A DNA stretch of 64,000 bases from CAYMUB01 sp964393545 (GTDB lineage: Bacteria > Patescibacteriota > Microgenomatia > Daviesbacterales > UBA10151). The notes below the pieces were generated by a model, which worked only from the letters and a program-made list of their open reading frames with translations, was not told the origin of the DNA and ran no database searches. How positions within the stretch are numbered: position 1 is the first letter of the stretch; every line of letters starts with the position of its first letter. The translations under genes and the position numbers were made by a program. This document shows, in pieces, positions 7,836-17,085 of this stretch. The stretch covers positions 1 to 64,000 of the forward strand of contig CAYMUB010000059.1 in assembly GCA_964393545.1 (NCBI GenBank), in the 5' to 3' direction.

Positions 7836-9842
7836 ATGGATTTTATTTTAAATAACATAAATTTGTTAATCTGGTTTTCAGTAATAGCTGCTGTTGCATA
7901 TGGTGTTTGGTTAATTTTGGATGTTTTAAAGCAACCTTCTGGTGATGAAAAAATGCAGGAAATTGCCCAGGCTATCCAAGTTGGTGCCGCAGCTTATCTA
8001 AAAAGACAGTATAAAGTTGTTGCCATAGTAGCTTTGCTTATGGCTTGTTTAATCTACTATGGTTTGGGGATAAATTCAGCTATAGGATTTTTAATAGGAG
8101 CAGTTTTTTCAGCTTTGGCTGGGTTTATTGGGATGAGTGTAGCTGTCCGGGCTAATGTGAGGGTAGCTGAAATTGCTAAAAAAGGTTTATCCGAAGCTTT
8201 TGGATTGGCATATAAAGGCGGGGCAGTTACAGGATTTTTGGTAGTAGGTTTAGCTTTGGGAGCAGTTTATGGATTTTATCAATTCACTGGTGGAGATTTA
8301 AGGGCTTTAATAAGTTTGGGGTTTGGAGGATCTTTAATCTCAGTATTTGCCCGTTTAGGCGGAGGAATCTTTACTAAAGGAGCAGATGTGGGAGCAGATT
8401 TAGTTGGGAAACTTGAGTTAGGAATTCCTGAAGATGATCCCAGAAACCCGGCAGTGATTGCAGATAATGTTGGAGATAATGTGGGTGATGATGCTGGTAT
8501 GGCTGCTGATATTTTTGAAACATATGTGGTAACAGCAATTGCTTCTATGATCTTGGGCCAACTGCTTTTCCCTGGGTTTAATAATGCAGTAATTTTTCCT
8601 CTGGTAATTTTAGCAACCGGAATTTTTGCCTCAATTTTAGGATCATTGTTTGTTAAACTTTCCAACAAAAATATTATGGGAGCTTTATACAAAGGAATGA
8701 TTGTGACAGCCATACTTAGTGCAGTATTATTTTATCCGGTAACGAATCTTCTAATGGTGGGCAACGGTGTTTTTTCTACTTTAAATTTGTATTTAGCTGC
8801 AATTATTGGAGTAGTGGTGACAGCTGGAATGGTGTTGATTACTGAATACTACACAGGTACCCAGTACTCCCCTGTTCAAAATTTAGCATTTGCTTCTAAA
8901 ACAGGACATGGCACAAATATTATTGCAGGGTTAGCTTTGTCTATGAGATCTACTTTTTGGCCAATTGTTTTAATCTCAGCTGCTGTTTTAATTAGCTTTA
9001 TGTTAGCCGGGCTATATGGGACAGCTTTAGCTGGTGTAACAATGTTATCTTTGGCCGGGATTATTGTGGCAATTGATGCTTTTGGACCAATTACAGATAA
9101 TGCAGGAGGAATTGCCGAAATGGCTAATTTGCCTGAAAAGGTGAGAAGAGTAACTGATCCTTTGGATGCAGTTGGAAACACTACTAAAGCTGTGACCAAA
9201 GGTTATGCAATAGGTTCAGCTGCCCTGGCAGCCCTAGTATTGTTTGCATCTTATGCTCAAGAATTTGCAGCCGGAGGAAGGGAATTAACTTTTCAACTTT
9301 CTAATCCAAAAGTAATAGTTGGACTTTTTATTGGTGGATCTTTGCCTTATCTTTTTGCCTCATTTGCTATGGAAGCAGTAGGAAAGGCAGCTGGATCAGT
9401 GGTTGAGGAGGTTAGACGTCAATTTAAAGAAATCAAAGGAATTATGAAAGGTGAAGCCAAACCAGATTATGCAAAATGTGTTGAAATTGTCACAGCAGCT
9501 GCTCAAAAAGAAATGTTGATTCCGGCTTTAATTCCTGTTTTAGCCCCGGTTCTAGTGGGATTTTTATTGGGTCCTGTGGCTTTAGGAGGGATGCTGGTTG
9601 GCTCAATTATTACTGGGATTTTTGTGGCAGTTTCTATGACTACCGGTGGAGCTGCCTGGGATAATGCTAAAAAGTATATTGAAGCAGGTAAGTTTGGGGG
9701 AAAAGGTTCTGAGACTCACAAAGCAGCAGTGACAGGAGATACAGTGGGGGATCCCTACAAGGACACAGCAGGTCCTGCAATAAATCCGATGATTAAAGTG
9801 ATCAATATAGTCGCTCTGCTGTTAGTGCCTTTCCTTAGATAG
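7836..9842 (+). CDS. hppA: Membrane-bound proton-translocating pyrophosphatase (K+-independent type)
   Basis: 668 residues with about 16 hydrophobic segments. The enzyme hydrolyses pyrophosphate and pumps H+ (in some relatives Na+) across the membrane. Seen: the substrate motif [20 protein letters not shown] near residues 200-216, the second Asp-rich stretch [11 protein letters not shown], and the C-terminal [18 protein letters not shown]. The segment [19 protein letters not shown] has Lys in the GNTT(K/A)A position. Lys there is characteristic of the K+-independent subfamily, Ala of the K+-dependent one. It probably recovers energy from biosynthetic pyrophosphate in a cell with limited respiration. 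Its 3' end overlaps the convergent response-regulator gene by eight bases. Confidence 0.95.
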   Translation: MDFILNNINLLIWFSVIAAVAYGVWLILDVLKQPSGDEKMQEIAQAIQVGAAAYLKRQYKVVAIVALLMACLIYYGLGINSAIGFLIGAVFSALAGFIGMSVAVRANVRVAEIAKKGLSEAFGLAYKGGAVTGFLVVGLALGAVYGFYQFTGGDLRALISLGFGGSLISVFARLGGGIFTKGADVGADLVGKLELGIPEDDPRNPAVIADNVGDNVGDDAGMAADIFETYVVTAIASMILGQLLFPGFNNAVIFPLVILATGIFASILGSLFVKLSNKNIMGALYKGMIVTAILSAVLFYPVTNLLMVGNGVFSTLNLYLAAIIGVVVTAGMVLITEYYTGTQYSPVQNLAFASKTGHGTNIIAGLALSMRSTFWPIVLISAAVLISFMLAGLYGTALAGVTMLSLAGIIVAIDAFGPITDNAGGIAEMANLPEKVRRVTDPLDAVGNTTKAVTKGYAIGSAALAALVLFASYAQEFAAGGRELTFQLSNPKVIVGLFIGGSLPYLFASFAMEAVGKAAGSVVEEVRRQFKEIKGIMKGEAKPDYAKCVEIVTAAAQKEMLIPALIPVLAPVLVGFLLGPVALGGMLVGSIITGIFVAVSMTTGGAAWDNAKKYIEAGKFGGKGSETHKAAVTGDTVGDPYKDTAGPAINPMIKVINIVALLLVPFLR

Positions 9843-10275
9843 TACTTACAGGAGTGCCTGTGGGAGTTGGGCCGCCAGTTGGTGGAGGTGTTGGTTGTCC
9901 ACCAGCTAAAGCATTTTTTACCTCAGTTACCACCTGATCAGGAGTATATGAAGCTTTGATTAAATATGCCTGAGCACCTAACTCAAATCCTTCCTTAATT
10001 ACAGCTTCCTGGCCTAAATTGGTAAGTAAGATAGTAATCATAGGAGAATTAGGATTTTGAGTTTTAAAAGTTCTTAAAAGTTGCAAACCATTTATTCCGG
10101 GCAACATAATATCCAGTAAAAGTAAATCAAAGGGTTCTGCAGTTAACATATTTAATCCAGTCTGCCCATCAACTGCACTCTTAATCTGAAAGCCTGCTTT
10201 GGTTAATTGTCTGACATATAGTTCTCTGATAAAGTCTTCATCCTCAATCAGCAGTATTTTTTTAGTTGGATTCAT
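9835..10275 (-). CDS. Single-domain response regulator
   Basis: 146 residues: one receiver domain (about 5-122) and a proline/threonine-rich tail ([15 protein letters not shown]) with no DNA-binding domain. Acidic pocket Glu11-Asp12, phosphoacceptor Asp55 in [10 protein letters not shown], the Thr switch in ILLTN, and Lys in YLIKAS are all present, so it should be phosphorylatable. It lies directly downstream of a sensor kinase gene on the same strand but has its own promoter. Lacking an output domain, it may act through protein contacts or in a phosphorelay. The target is unknown. Confidence 0.88.
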   Translation of the reverse strand: MNPTKKILLIEDEDFIRELYVRQLTKAGFQIKSAVDGQTGLNMLTAEPFDLLLLDIMLPGINGLQLLRTFKTQNPNSPMITILLTNLGQEAVIKEGFELGAQAYLIKASYTPDQVVTEVKNALAGGQPTPPPTGGPTPTGTPVSTI

Positions 10276-10283
10276 TATGACTT

Positions 10284-10313
10284 ATTGTACCTTATAGATA
10301 TTTATAAATTCAA
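10284..10313 (-). promoter_or_regulatory. Response-regulator promoter
   Basis: Reading the minus strand: TTGAAT (10313-10308), 18-base spacer, TACAAT (10289-10284), then the ATG at 10275 after eight bases. It overlaps the 3' end of the kinase gene and predicts a leaderless message. Confidence 0.5.
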
Positions 10314-11753
10314 TGCCCCACCTGCGGTCAAATTATCAATAACGTTATTCTTCCTAACCGTACCACCACTAATCTTTTCTGCTAAGGGTAAAGTAAAAGA
10401 AAACTTACTTCCTTTTCCTGCTTCTGACTCAACCCAAATCTTGCCACCTAATTTGTCTATTATAGATTTAGAGATATATAATCCTAAACCAGTACCTTTA
10501 CTGGCTTGCTGCATCTGGTTGGAGACTCTGAAAAATTTATTAAAAAGATGTGACATCGCTTCTTTAGGGATACCAACACCTGTATCAGAAACGCTAGTTA
10601 TTATTTCATTGGGAGAAACTTCTACAGATACAGTTACATTTCCTCCAGCATTTGTATAGTTAATAGCATTTGCAATAAGATTAATAATAACTTCAGGAGT
10701 TCTGATTGGGTCTGCTAATATTTGAGGTAATTGCAAAGGAGGCTCAAAATTTAATACTACACTTTTTTGAACAGCCTGGGATTTTAAATCCTCCACCACC
10801 TTAGTCACAATAGGTAGATAATCCAAAGCCTGAGGGAATACAGACATTTGCTCCCTTTCAATTTTGTTAACATTTAATAGATTTCCGACCAATGTTAAGA
10901 GCTGCTTGGCTGATGTTAAGCTTCTTTGCAGAAGGTCTATTTCTGTGTTCTCTATTTTCCCTTTATTCTCATCAATAAAGACAGACAAATATCCAATAAT
11001 AGAAGTTAAAGGAGTCCTGAGTTCATGTGAGGCCATAGAGACAAAATCCAGTCTCATTTTTTCCAGTTCTTCTTCTTTGGCTATATCATGCATTATCAAG
11101 AGACAGGAAACATTGGTTTGAACAGTGCCATTAAGTTGTACAGTTGATAAATTAATCTTAGCTTGTTTGCCTTGCTTTCCGACTAGTTTAGCTAGTTTAT
11201 TAAAAGAATTACTGCAATAAGTTTTTGGCAGAATTTCTTCTGAGTCAGTAAAAAGATGGACTAATTGGTCAACAGGATGACCTGTTAATTCACTTTGAGT
11301 AAAACCAGTAATTTCCTCAGCAGCTTTATTGGAAAGAATAATATTTTTATTAAAGTCTATAGCAATAATTCCATCCACAATTGATGATAAAACCTCACTT
11401 AATTTACTCCTGTCAGAAATGGCTATATCTTTTTCTGTTTGTAAATTATGAAATGTCTGAGAAATTTTATCAGCCATCAAGTTAAAAGAATTACCAATCT
11501 TTTCAAATTCATCACCAGACCTAATATCTACTTTTTGACTAAAGTTTCCATTGCCTAAATTCTCAGAAGCTGTTATTAAATCCTGCAAAGGTTTTAAAAA
11601 GAGAAATATTAAAGTAGAAGAGGTAATCATTGTTAAAATTCCTACCCCAATAGAAATTAATAAATCATGAATTAAAAATAGAGAAGTAAAAAGTGGGATA
11701 AATGTACTGATTAAAAGAACAACAATAGTTTTTACAAGAAGTGGACGCCCCAT
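10302..11753 (-). CDS. Membrane sensor histidine kinase (HAMP-PAS-HisKA-HATPase)
   Basis: 483 residues. Two adjoining hydrophobic segments (about 8-50) with almost no external loop are followed by a HAMP linker (about 50-105), a PAS domain (about 115-225), a HisKA domain with His243 in [10 protein letters not shown], and an HATPase_c domain with N box ([13 protein letters not shown]), G1 box (VSDTGVGIP) and G2 box ([10 protein letters not shown]). The absence of a sizeable extracytoplasmic domain suggests sensing within the membrane or through PAS. It probably pairs with the response regulator immediately downstream. It ends 27 bases before that gene. The ligand is unknown. Confidence 0.92.
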   Translation of the reverse strand: MGRPLLVKTIVVLLISTFIPLFTSLFLIHDLLISIGVGILTMITSSTLIFLFLKPLQDLITASENLGNGNFSQKVDIRSGDEFEKIGNSFNLMADKISQTFHNLQTEKDIAISDRSKLSEVLSSIVDGIIAIDFNKNIILSNKAAEEITGFTQSELTGHPVDQLVHLFTDSEEILPKTYCSNSFNKLAKLVGKQGKQAKINLSTVQLNGTVQTNVSCLLIMHDIAKEEELEKMRLDFVSMASHELRTPLTSIIGYLSVFIDENKGKIENTEIDLLQRSLTSAKQLLTLVGNLLNVNKIEREQMSVFPQALDYLPIVTKVVEDLKSQAVQKSVVLNFEPPLQLPQILADPIRTPEVIINLIANAINYTNAGGNVTVSVEVSPNEIITSVSDTGVGIPKEAMSHLFNKFFRVSNQMQQASKGTGLGLYISKSIIDKLGGKIWVESEAGKGSKFSFTLPLAEKISGGTVRKNNVIDNLTAGGALNL

Positions 11754-11761
11754 ATAGATTA

Positions 11762-11790
11762 AGAGTAACAGAGCTTAGGAATGGAATCAA
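11762..11790 (-). promoter_or_regulatory. Histidine-kinase promoter
   Basis: On the minus strand: TTGATT (11790-11785), exactly 17 bases, TACTCT (11767-11762), then eight bases to the ATG at 11753. It again predicts little or no leader. Confidence 0.5.
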
Positions 11791-11802
11791 TCTCCCTTTC
11801 AG

Positions 11803-11876
11803 TAGCGCGTACGGGAGTTGAACCCGTGATCTTCACATTGAGAACGTGACGTCCTAGGCCACTAGACGAACGCGCC
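11803..11876 (-). tRNA. tRNA-Glu (anticodon CTC)
   Basis: On the minus strand, acceptor GGCGCGT (from 11876) pairs with ACGCGCT, with discriminator A at 11803. The D arm is of the Glu type (TAGTGGCCTAGG). The anticodon stem TCACG/TGTGA closes the loop TTCTCAA with anticodon CTC, which reads GAG. The T arm is ACGGG-TTCAACT-CCCGT. Total 74 bases with no encoded CCA. The anticodon and D-arm identity both point to glutamate. Confidence 0.93.
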
Positions 11877-11885
11877 GTGGTTGAA

Positions 11886-11927
11886 ATTATACAGCAGATT
11901 GACTTTATGAACAAATTAAAATAGAAT
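11886..11927. promoter_or_regulatory. Divergent promoters of tRNA-Glu and greA
   Basis: Minus strand: TATAAT (11891-11886) nine bases before the tRNA, with a TTGTTC -35 candidate at 11914-11909 (17-base spacer). Plus strand: TTGACT (11899-11904), 17-base spacer, TAGAAT (11922-11927), giving a short leader before the greA ATG at 11949. The two promoters interleave within about 45 bases and must compete for polymerase. Confidence 0.6.
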
Positions 11928-11948
11928 TTGGCCAGCTTGCCCAACTGA

Positions 11949-12443
11949 ATGACAAAGACAAATATCGTGTCTGCAAAATTTGTAAAAAATACTACTTATC
12001 TGACTGCTAAAGGGCTTACTGAGGCAAAATCTGAGTTGGATTTTCTTAAGAAAACTAAAAGATTAGAAATTGCCGAAAAAATCCACCAGGCCAGAGAGTA
12101 TGGAGATTTAGCAGAAAATTCTGAATATGATAGTGCCATAGAAGAACAGTCTTTAACAGAAAATAGGATTTCTGAGCTGGAGAATATTTTAAAAAAAGTT
12201 AAAGTTATTGCAGATAATCACACCGAAGATTTTATCGTAATTGGTTCAACTGTCAAAATTGATATGGATGGGGAAATTGATCAATTTAAGATTGTTGGTA
12301 GAGTTGAGGCAGATCCATCTAAAAAAAGAATTTCCAATGAGTCTCCTTTGGGGATCTCACTATTGGGTGCCAAAAAAGGAGAGGTGGTTGAAGTTACAAC
12401 CCCAATTGTCAGATACAAATGTAAAGTATTGGAGATATCATGA
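11949..12443 (+). CDS. greA: Transcription elongation factor GreA
   Basis: 164 residues, the usual GreA length. GreA enters the RNA polymerase secondary channel and stimulates cleavage of backtracked RNA. The N-terminal coiled coil (about 15-85) carries the conserved AREYGDLAENSEYDSA motif with the tip acidic residues that place Mg2+. The C-terminal FKBP-like domain contains SPLGISLLGAKKGEVVEV. The last codons contain GGAG six bases before the next ATG and overlap that start by four bases (ATGA), coupling greA to the metallopeptidase gene. The final 70 bases of greA are repeated at about 14722-14791. Confidence 0.96.
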   Translation: MTKTNIVSAKFVKNTTYLTAKGLTEAKSELDFLKKTKRLEIAEKIHQAREYGDLAENSEYDSAIEEQSLTENRISELENILKKVKVIADNHTEDFIVIGSTVKIDMDGEIDQFKIVGRVEADPSKKRISNESPLGISLLGAKKGEVVEVTTPIVRYKCKVLEIS

Positions 12444-12546
12444 ACGATCTACCCTTAATTAAATTTAATCCCAAACTGCCTAAACTGTCAGCAAATGAAA
12501 AAGCTGTATTAAAACTGCTAGTTGAAGCAGGGGAATTAATTGTACC
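12374..12546 (+). repeat. Direct repeat, copy 1 (greA 3' end plus start of peptidase gene)
   Basis: The end of greA and the first 107 bases of the following gene recur at 14722-14894, offset 2348. Bases 12417-12546 are identical to 14765-14894 by eye; the 40 bases before differ at only a few positions. This marks the left edge of a tandem duplication. Confidence 0.9.
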
Positions 12547-13723
12547 TGTATATGTAGCCCAAGGAGAAGATGCGAAAAAGGTAAATAAAGGGGATATTGA
12601 TAAAGCTGGTAAGAAATCTCCCAATCTAATCTCTCCTTACACCATTGTTGAAAAAGTAGAGGGAAAGCTTATAGCCACTCCTTATCATATTAAATACAAA
12701 GAACTTCTAAACCCTGTTGCAGAAAAATTAGAAGAAGCAAGCAGGATAACTGAAAATAAGGACTTTAGTAAAGCTCTCAAAGTTCAAGCAAAGGCATTGT
12801 TAACTGGTTTTTACGATCAGGCAACTATAGCATGGCTCAAAGCAAAGCCGTGTATTTTAAATATTTCCATAGGTCCGCTTCTCCATTATGATGATCGATT
12901 ATACTTCTCTAAAGCTTCATACCACGCTTGGGTAGGAGTGATTGATAAAGAAGGAACTGACAAATTGAATAATTACAAAAGCATTACCCTAAGTTCCAGG
13001 AGAACAGTGCTGGTTCCCAAAGAATGGATTAATCCAGCTAAAATTAAAACAAAAGTACTTGATGTTGTTTTATTTTCTGGTATTATGGCGAAAACAAGAT
13101 TTGTAGGAGTAAATTTACCAATTGATATCGATATTATTGAAAAAGATGGAACTGAAGTTACAATTTTTAATCAGGCTAATGATTTAAGACTGAAGGAACA
13201 AATCTTACCAAGTTTCAATAAGATATTTTCCAAAGGATTTAGACAAGGTTTTACTGAAGAAGATTTGAGAAAAGGTTATCTGTTAACAACGACTCTTCAT
13301 GAATTAGCCCATAGTTACCTTAACTATAGATATTCATTTGATAGGCTACAAGATCTATTTACTTGTATTCAGGAACTTGCTGCAACCATATTAGGGCTTC
13401 GTATGGCTGGGTCTCTGCTTTTGAAAGACAGAATTACAAATAAACAATTAGAATCAATGCTTACCGCATATATTTCAAGAACCTTCTTCCTTAGGCAAGA
13501 AAATAGAAACAATGAATTTATGAGTAAATATATTTTAGGGTGTAATATATTTATTAACTTCATGTTGGAAAATGGTGCCTTAAAACAACGCGGTAATTTA
13601 ATTTTTACCAATTTTACTAAAGTATTTGTCTCATTACATGATTTATCTAATCTATTAGAAGACTTACTTTCAAGTGGGGCTAGAAAAGACGCCCAGTCTT
13701 TCGTCATACGATATACAAGATAA
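12440..13723 (+). CDS. DPP III (M49)-like zinc metallopeptidase, copy 1
   Basis: 427 residues. The middle of the protein (SPYTIVEKVEGK, the SIGPLLHYDDRLYFSKASYHAWVG region) resembles the short bacterial relatives of dipeptidyl-peptidase III. The zinc motif is HELAH (His287, Glu288, His291), with a likely third ligand Glu312 in QELAATILGL. The 20-residue gap to that Glu is shorter than in classical M49 enzymes, and the motif is HExxH rather than HExxxH, so the family call is tentative. There is no signal peptide, so it is probably cytoplasmic and cleaves peptides. It is translationally coupled to greA and followed by a GNAT-like gene. A diverged tandem paralogue lies at 14788. Confidence 0.65.
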   Translation: MNDLPLIKFNPKLPKLSANEKAVLKLLVEAGELIVPVYVAQGEDAKKVNKGDIDKAGKKSPNLISPYTIVEKVEGKLIATPYHIKYKELLNPVAEKLEEASRITENKDFSKALKVQAKALLTGFYDQATIAWLKAKPCILNISIGPLLHYDDRLYFSKASYHAWVGVIDKEGTDKLNNYKSITLSSRRTVLVPKEWINPAKIKTKVLDVVLFSGIMAKTRFVGVNLPIDIDIIEKDGTEVTIFNQANDLRLKEQILPSFNKIFSKGFRQGFTEEDLRKGYLLTTTLHELAHSYLNYRYSFDRLQDLFTCIQELAATILGLRMAGSLLLKDRITNKQLESMLTAYISRTFFLRQENRNNEFMSKYILGCNIFINFMLENGALKQRGNLIFTNFTKVFVSLHDLSNLLEDLLSSGARKDAQSFVIRYTR

Positions 13724-13738
13724 AGTTGCCACATTAAG

Positions 13739-13767
13739 TTGCATTAAAGCTCGATTGTGAGTATAAT
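13739..13767 (+). promoter_or_regulatory. Promoter of GNAT-like gene 1
   Basis: TTGCAT (13739-13744), 17-base spacer, TATAAT (13762-13767), 12 bases before the ATG at 13780. The second cassette has an equivalent promoter at 16130. Confidence 0.65.
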
Positions 13768-13779
13768 CTTTTAAATCTT

Positions 13780-14676
13780 ATGGCAACAACTAGAACTGCT
13801 GAACGTATGGGTGAATATATTGGACCGACATCCTCAAGAGTAACAGCTTTAACGTACCAAAGAGGTGAATATATCTATGAAGTGCAAAAGGCGACACGCT
13901 CTAATTTAGAGGGTTTAAGAACTAGAGCCATTGGATTTGAAGGACTATTAGAGTATGGGCCCTTCCGTACTCCTGCTGAAGTCACTAGCAATATTCAGCC
14001 AGGTAGCGAAGTCATTTTTGCAAGCTATAGAGGACGATGGAGAAGAATGTTTGGTCTTCCTGCAAAAGATGTTGGAGTAATGACTCTTGAAGTTAAAACA
14101 GCGACTATAGAAGGTAGACCAATTAAAGTCATATCTACAGGGGTAAGAGCAGTCGCGGAAAATTTTCAAAAGCACGGTATAGGCACAGACTTTGTTAGAG
14201 ATGCAATTCTCAGGCATAGACCAGATGCTGTTACAGGTAGATCTAGGAATTGGAAGGTATATCGCTCGCTCGAAAAGATTGATCTTTTTAAAAATGGAAG
14301 TATTTCTCCAATTGATAAACCATTTCCTCCAGAAGCTCCAAGGGCATTAGAGCAAGTGCTTGCTAGAAGTAAAATCATAGAGATGGATTTACAAACAGGT
14401 CTTGTTAGAGACATTTATCCAAAAAAGAAGCCAAAGGATTTTACTCCTCGTAAAGGTCATGTGGCTGGTTGGAGAATTCACGATGCATTAATAGCAAAAG
14501 GTGTACCCCCAGGAGGAACCAATGGATTAAGATATTGGGTAGAGACTGATCAAGATGCGATTGATGCTGCGCTTCCTGAGTATCAAAGGCTTTTGGAACC
14601 AGAACCTCTAACGCCTAGCAAACGGCCACTTCTACAATCAATTGCAGAGAAGGTAGCAGACTTCCTTCAGGTTTGA
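13780..14676 (+). CDS. GNAT-fold acetyltransferase-like protein, copy 1
   Basis: 298 residues, no membrane segment. The central segment IKVISTGVRAVAENFQKHGIGTDFVRDAI has the shape of the GNAT beta4-alpha3 acetyl-CoA loop (R/Q-x-x-G-x-G/A). It is followed by RHRPDAVTGRSRN, typical of the strand after it. If active it would transfer an acyl group from CoA to an unknown substrate. The catalytic base cannot be assigned by eye. The C-terminal third (PKKKPKDFTPRKGHVAGWRI) is not recognised. It forms a cassette with the preceding metallopeptidase but has its own promoter. The family assignment is moderate. Confidence 0.5.
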   Translation: MATTRTAERMGEYIGPTSSRVTALTYQRGEYIYEVQKATRSNLEGLRTRAIGFEGLLEYGPFRTPAEVTSNIQPGSEVIFASYRGRWRRMFGLPAKDVGVMTLEVKTATIEGRPIKVISTGVRAVAENFQKHGIGTDFVRDAILRHRPDAVTGRSRNWKVYRSLEKIDLFKNGSISPIDKPFPPEAPRALEQVLARSKIIEMDLQTGLVRDIYPKKKPKDFTPRKGHVAGWRIHDALIAKGVPPGGTNGLRYWVETDQDAIDAALPEYQRLLEPEPLTPSKRPLLQSIAEKVADFLQV

Positions 14677-14681
14677 AAAAA

Positions 14682-14722
14682 GTCTTTTAAAAACCTTCAG
14701 TTTCAGATATACTTAACACAAA
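14682..14722 (+). repeat. Relict of the lysS promoter region
   Basis: The 40 bases beginning TCTTTTAAAAACCTTCAG and including the -10 box TATACT (14708-14713) recur with a few changes at 17054-17096, directly before lysS. Here the relict abuts the copied greA tail at about 14722. That is the junction expected for a tandem duplication whose right end lay at the lysS start. It may now drive the second peptidase gene. Confidence 0.8.
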
Positions 14723-14894
14723 GAAGGAGAAGTGGTTGAGGTTACAACTCCAATTGTCAGATATAAATGTAAAGTATTGGAGATATCATGAACGATCTAC
14801 CCTTAATTAAATTTAATCCCAAACTGCCTAAACTGTCAGCAAATGAAAAAGCTGTATTAAAACTGCTAGTTGAAGCAGGGGAATTAATTGTACC
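14722..14894 (+). repeat. Direct repeat, copy 2 (relict greA tail plus start of peptidase gene 2)
   Basis: Second copy of 12374-12546. It retains the GGAG ribosome site that lies inside greA's last codons, although no greA gene is attached here, so the relict serves as a leader for the gene at 14788. Confidence 0.9.
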
Positions 14895-16104
14895 AATCTA
14901 TCTTGAACAAGAAAATCAGATCAAAAAAATAGGTAACCTTTATCCTAAAGGAGTCAATAAAGAGAAAATTAGGATAGCTGCTAAGAAAAATCCTGAGGTT
15001 TTATCACCATATACAGTAGTTGAGGAAGTTAATGGGGAGCTGAGAGCAGTACCGTACCATATAAAGTACGCACAACTTTTAAAACCTGTTGCAGAAAAAT
15101 TAAATCAGGCAAGTATGATAGCTGACAATAAAGAATTTAGTGAATTTTTAAAGTTGCAAGCAAAGGCTTTACTGGATGGAACATATGAAGATGTTTTTGC
15201 TTCATGGCAGAAGATGAAACCTTATATTCTAGATATTTCTATTGGACCTGTAGAGCACTATGATGACAGAGTATTTTTCACCAAAGCAGCTTATCAAGCT
15301 TGGGTTGGGGTTGTTGATATGGAGGCAACAAGGAAACTCTATTTTGATAAAACTATAGTTTTAAGTGCTAGAAGAGATGTTTTAATACCGGGTGAACGGT
15401 TAGATAATTATGAGAAAGTCAAGGCAAAAGTGGATGATGTACTCTTGCTCTCAGGATTAATAGCCAGGACAAAGTTTGTAGGGCTTAATTTACCTATGAA
15501 CCTTAAGCTTGTTGAAAAGTATGGATCTGAGGTTACAATATTTAAACAAGTTAATGATTCAAGACTACAAGAGCAGATACTCCCGACTTTTAAAAAGATT
15601 TTTTCTTCGGAGTTTAGAAAAGGATATAGTTCAGAAGATTTAAGAAAAGGTAGTTTACGTTATGTTGCCTTTCATGAGTTAGCGCATAACTACTTATACT
15701 ACAAAAGTTCTGCTGAGAGACTTCAGGATTTACTCCCTTCTATCTACGAACTTACTGCTACTCTTTTAGGTATGAGAATTGCTGGGTCCTTGCTCTTAAA
15801 AGATGTCCTTACCAATAAGGAGCTTGAATCAATGATTGTGGCATTCGTTTGCAGAAGCTTTGACCTTATAGAGAAAAATAAAACTAACAAATTTATGATT
15901 AATTATGCTTCCGGGGGGGCTATTTTTATTAACTTTATGCTTGAAAGTGGTGCTTTAAAACAAAAAGGAGGCATGACTATGCCTAATTTTATGAGGATTT
16001 TTGTATCATTACAGGAGTTATCATATATATTAGAACGTTTGTTATCCTCAGGTATCAAAAAAAACGTAGAGGTTTTCATAAAAAAGTACGGACATTTAAA
16101 ATAA
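14788..16104 (+). CDS. DPP III (M49)-like zinc metallopeptidase, copy 2
   Basis: 438 residues, paralogous to the 12440 gene. The first 36 residues are identical (MNDLPLIKFNPKLPKLSANE and onward to ELIVP). After that the proteins diverge strongly while keeping the same layout: SPYTVVEEVNGEL, ISIGPVEHYDDRVFFTKAAYQAWVG, and HELAH (His296, Glu297, His300) with Glu321 in YELTATLLG. The zinc-site spacing matches copy 1, so both should be active. An 11-residue insert after about residue 45 makes it longer. It has no signal peptide. Transcription probably comes from the duplicated lysS-type -10 box at 14708; translation uses the SD in the greA relict. Confidence 0.65.
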   Translation: MNDLPLIKFNPKLPKLSANEKAVLKLLVEAGELIVPIYLEQENQIKKIGNLYPKGVNKEKIRIAAKKNPEVLSPYTVVEEVNGELRAVPYHIKYAQLLKPVAEKLNQASMIADNKEFSEFLKLQAKALLDGTYEDVFASWQKMKPYILDISIGPVEHYDDRVFFTKAAYQAWVGVVDMEATRKLYFDKTIVLSARRDVLIPGERLDNYEKVKAKVDDVLLLSGLIARTKFVGLNLPMNLKLVEKYGSEVTIFKQVNDSRLQEQILPTFKKIFSSEFRKGYSSEDLRKGSLRYVAFHELAHNYLYYKSSAERLQDLLPSIYELTATLLGMRIAGSLLLKDVLTNKELESMIVAFVCRSFDLIEKNKTNKFMINYASGGAIFINFMLESGALKQKGGMTMPNFMRIFVSLQELSYILERLLSSGIKKNVEVFIKKYGHLK

Positions 16105-16129
16105 AACTTCATGCGACTTCTTCGGCATT

Positions 16130-16158
16130 TTGCAATATGTATGAACAAACGATATAAT
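16130..16158 (+). promoter_or_regulatory. Promoter of GNAT-like gene 2
   Basis: TTGCAA (16130-16135), 17-base spacer, TATAAT (16153-16158), ten bases before the ATG at 16169. It resembles the promoter at 13739 in sequence and position, so it was probably duplicated with the cassette. Confidence 0.65.
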
Positions 16159-16168
16159 AACGCCCATT

Positions 16169-17038
16169 ATGACGATAGAACAAAAAGAGAGAAGGATGTT
16201 AACAAGAATGGTTAGTGGAGGAGCTGAACAGCGTGGACCTACAGCTATAGATCTTCCGAAAACAGGATATATTGTAGATATGTATCAAAAGGGATCTTAT
16301 ATTGCAGAAAAGGATGAATTAGCTAGAATAACAAAACGTCTAATTGTAAGCTCCGGTCTTTGGACTCAAGATGTAGCAAACCAAATGGTTGAATCGGGTT
16401 TAGGTAGCAGTGATCCTGATAATACAAGCTGGCTAGGTTTTAGAAAATCAAATGCACCTCGGGGTGAATATGATGGAGTTGCTTGGCAAGAAGAATTATA
16501 TATTCCTACGGTTAGAGGATACGTGCGACTTCTTCATATGAAATTAAGAGCGTTCGTACCAGATGCTCAAGGACTTCACCTAGGAAGAACTGGTATGCAG
16601 CTTGCTCTCGGTGCACATCCTGAGGTTACTCATATTTCTCATCGAACAGGAAGTGCTGCAGCAGCACGCTCCTGGTTAGAGTCAGGAGTTTTCAGGGAAG
16701 GACGACGTTTTCCTTACGATCTTCCATTTGTTCAAGCTCCCCAGTTGCCCCAAATATTACTATGGCTTTATGAGTTATATCATGTAAATGGAGAAAGGCC
16801 AAACCTTTCTACGGGAGTAAGTGTGGGTGATTATATCGAACAAAATAAGGCTTATATACCAGATCGAACGCACCAACCTACAATGGAAATTCTTAAATGG
16901 ATGGAAGAAAAACCAACAGTATTAGTAGACGGAATGGAAGTAAAAAGGAAAGTATTAGTAGACGGAATGGAAAAAGATCCATTAGGAATGGATTTACAAA
17001 GAGGTGATTCGTTAACTGAGATTGGTGAACTCAGATAA
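16169..17038 (+). CDS. GNAT-fold acetyltransferase-like protein, copy 2
   Basis: 289 residues, soluble. The segment YVRLLHMKLRAFVPDAQGLHLGRTGMQLAL fits the GNAT acetyl-CoA loop (Q-G-x-x-L/G-G). It is followed by HPEVTHISHRTGSAAAARSWLESGVF, a layout seen in GNAT proteins after the loop. It occupies the same place in the duplicated unit as the 13780 gene, but the two share little direct identity, so they have diverged greatly or one was replaced. Near the C-terminus a 33-base direct repeat (16918-16939 and 16951-16972) duplicates KVLVDGME. No substrate can be inferred. Confidence 0.5.
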   Translation: MTIEQKERRMLTRMVSGGAEQRGPTAIDLPKTGYIVDMYQKGSYIAEKDELARITKRLIVSSGLWTQDVANQMVESGLGSSDPDNTSWLGFRKSNAPRGEYDGVAWQEELYIPTVRGYVRLLHMKLRAFVPDAQGLHLGRTGMQLALGAHPEVTHISHRTGSAAAARSWLESGVFREGRRFPYDLPFVQAPQLPQILLWLYELYHVNGERPNLSTGVSVGDYIEQNKAYIPDRTHQPTMEILKWMEEKPTVLVDGMEVKRKVLVDGMEKDPLGMDLQRGDSLTEIGELR

Positions 17039-17079
17039 AATTTGTTTAATTTCTTCTTTTAAAAACCTTCAGCTTCAGA

Positions 17080-17085
17080 TATACT
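17080..17085 (+). promoter_or_regulatory. lysS -10 box
   Basis: TATACT 12 bases before the lysS ATG (17098), within the 40-base element that is repeated at 14682. No convincing -35 box is seen. Confidence 0.45.

Noticed and set aside
8279..8713. 144-residue minus-strand frame inside hppA
   Set aside because: Low-complexity Ala/Pro/Ile/Lys composition is typical of the antisense of a membrane-protein gene; it has no start signal and hppA is unmistakable.
11759..11944. 61-residue minus-strand open frame
   Set aside because: It contains the translation of tRNA-Glu (SSGLGRHVLNVKITGSTPVRA), a well-known artefact of reading through a tRNA gene.
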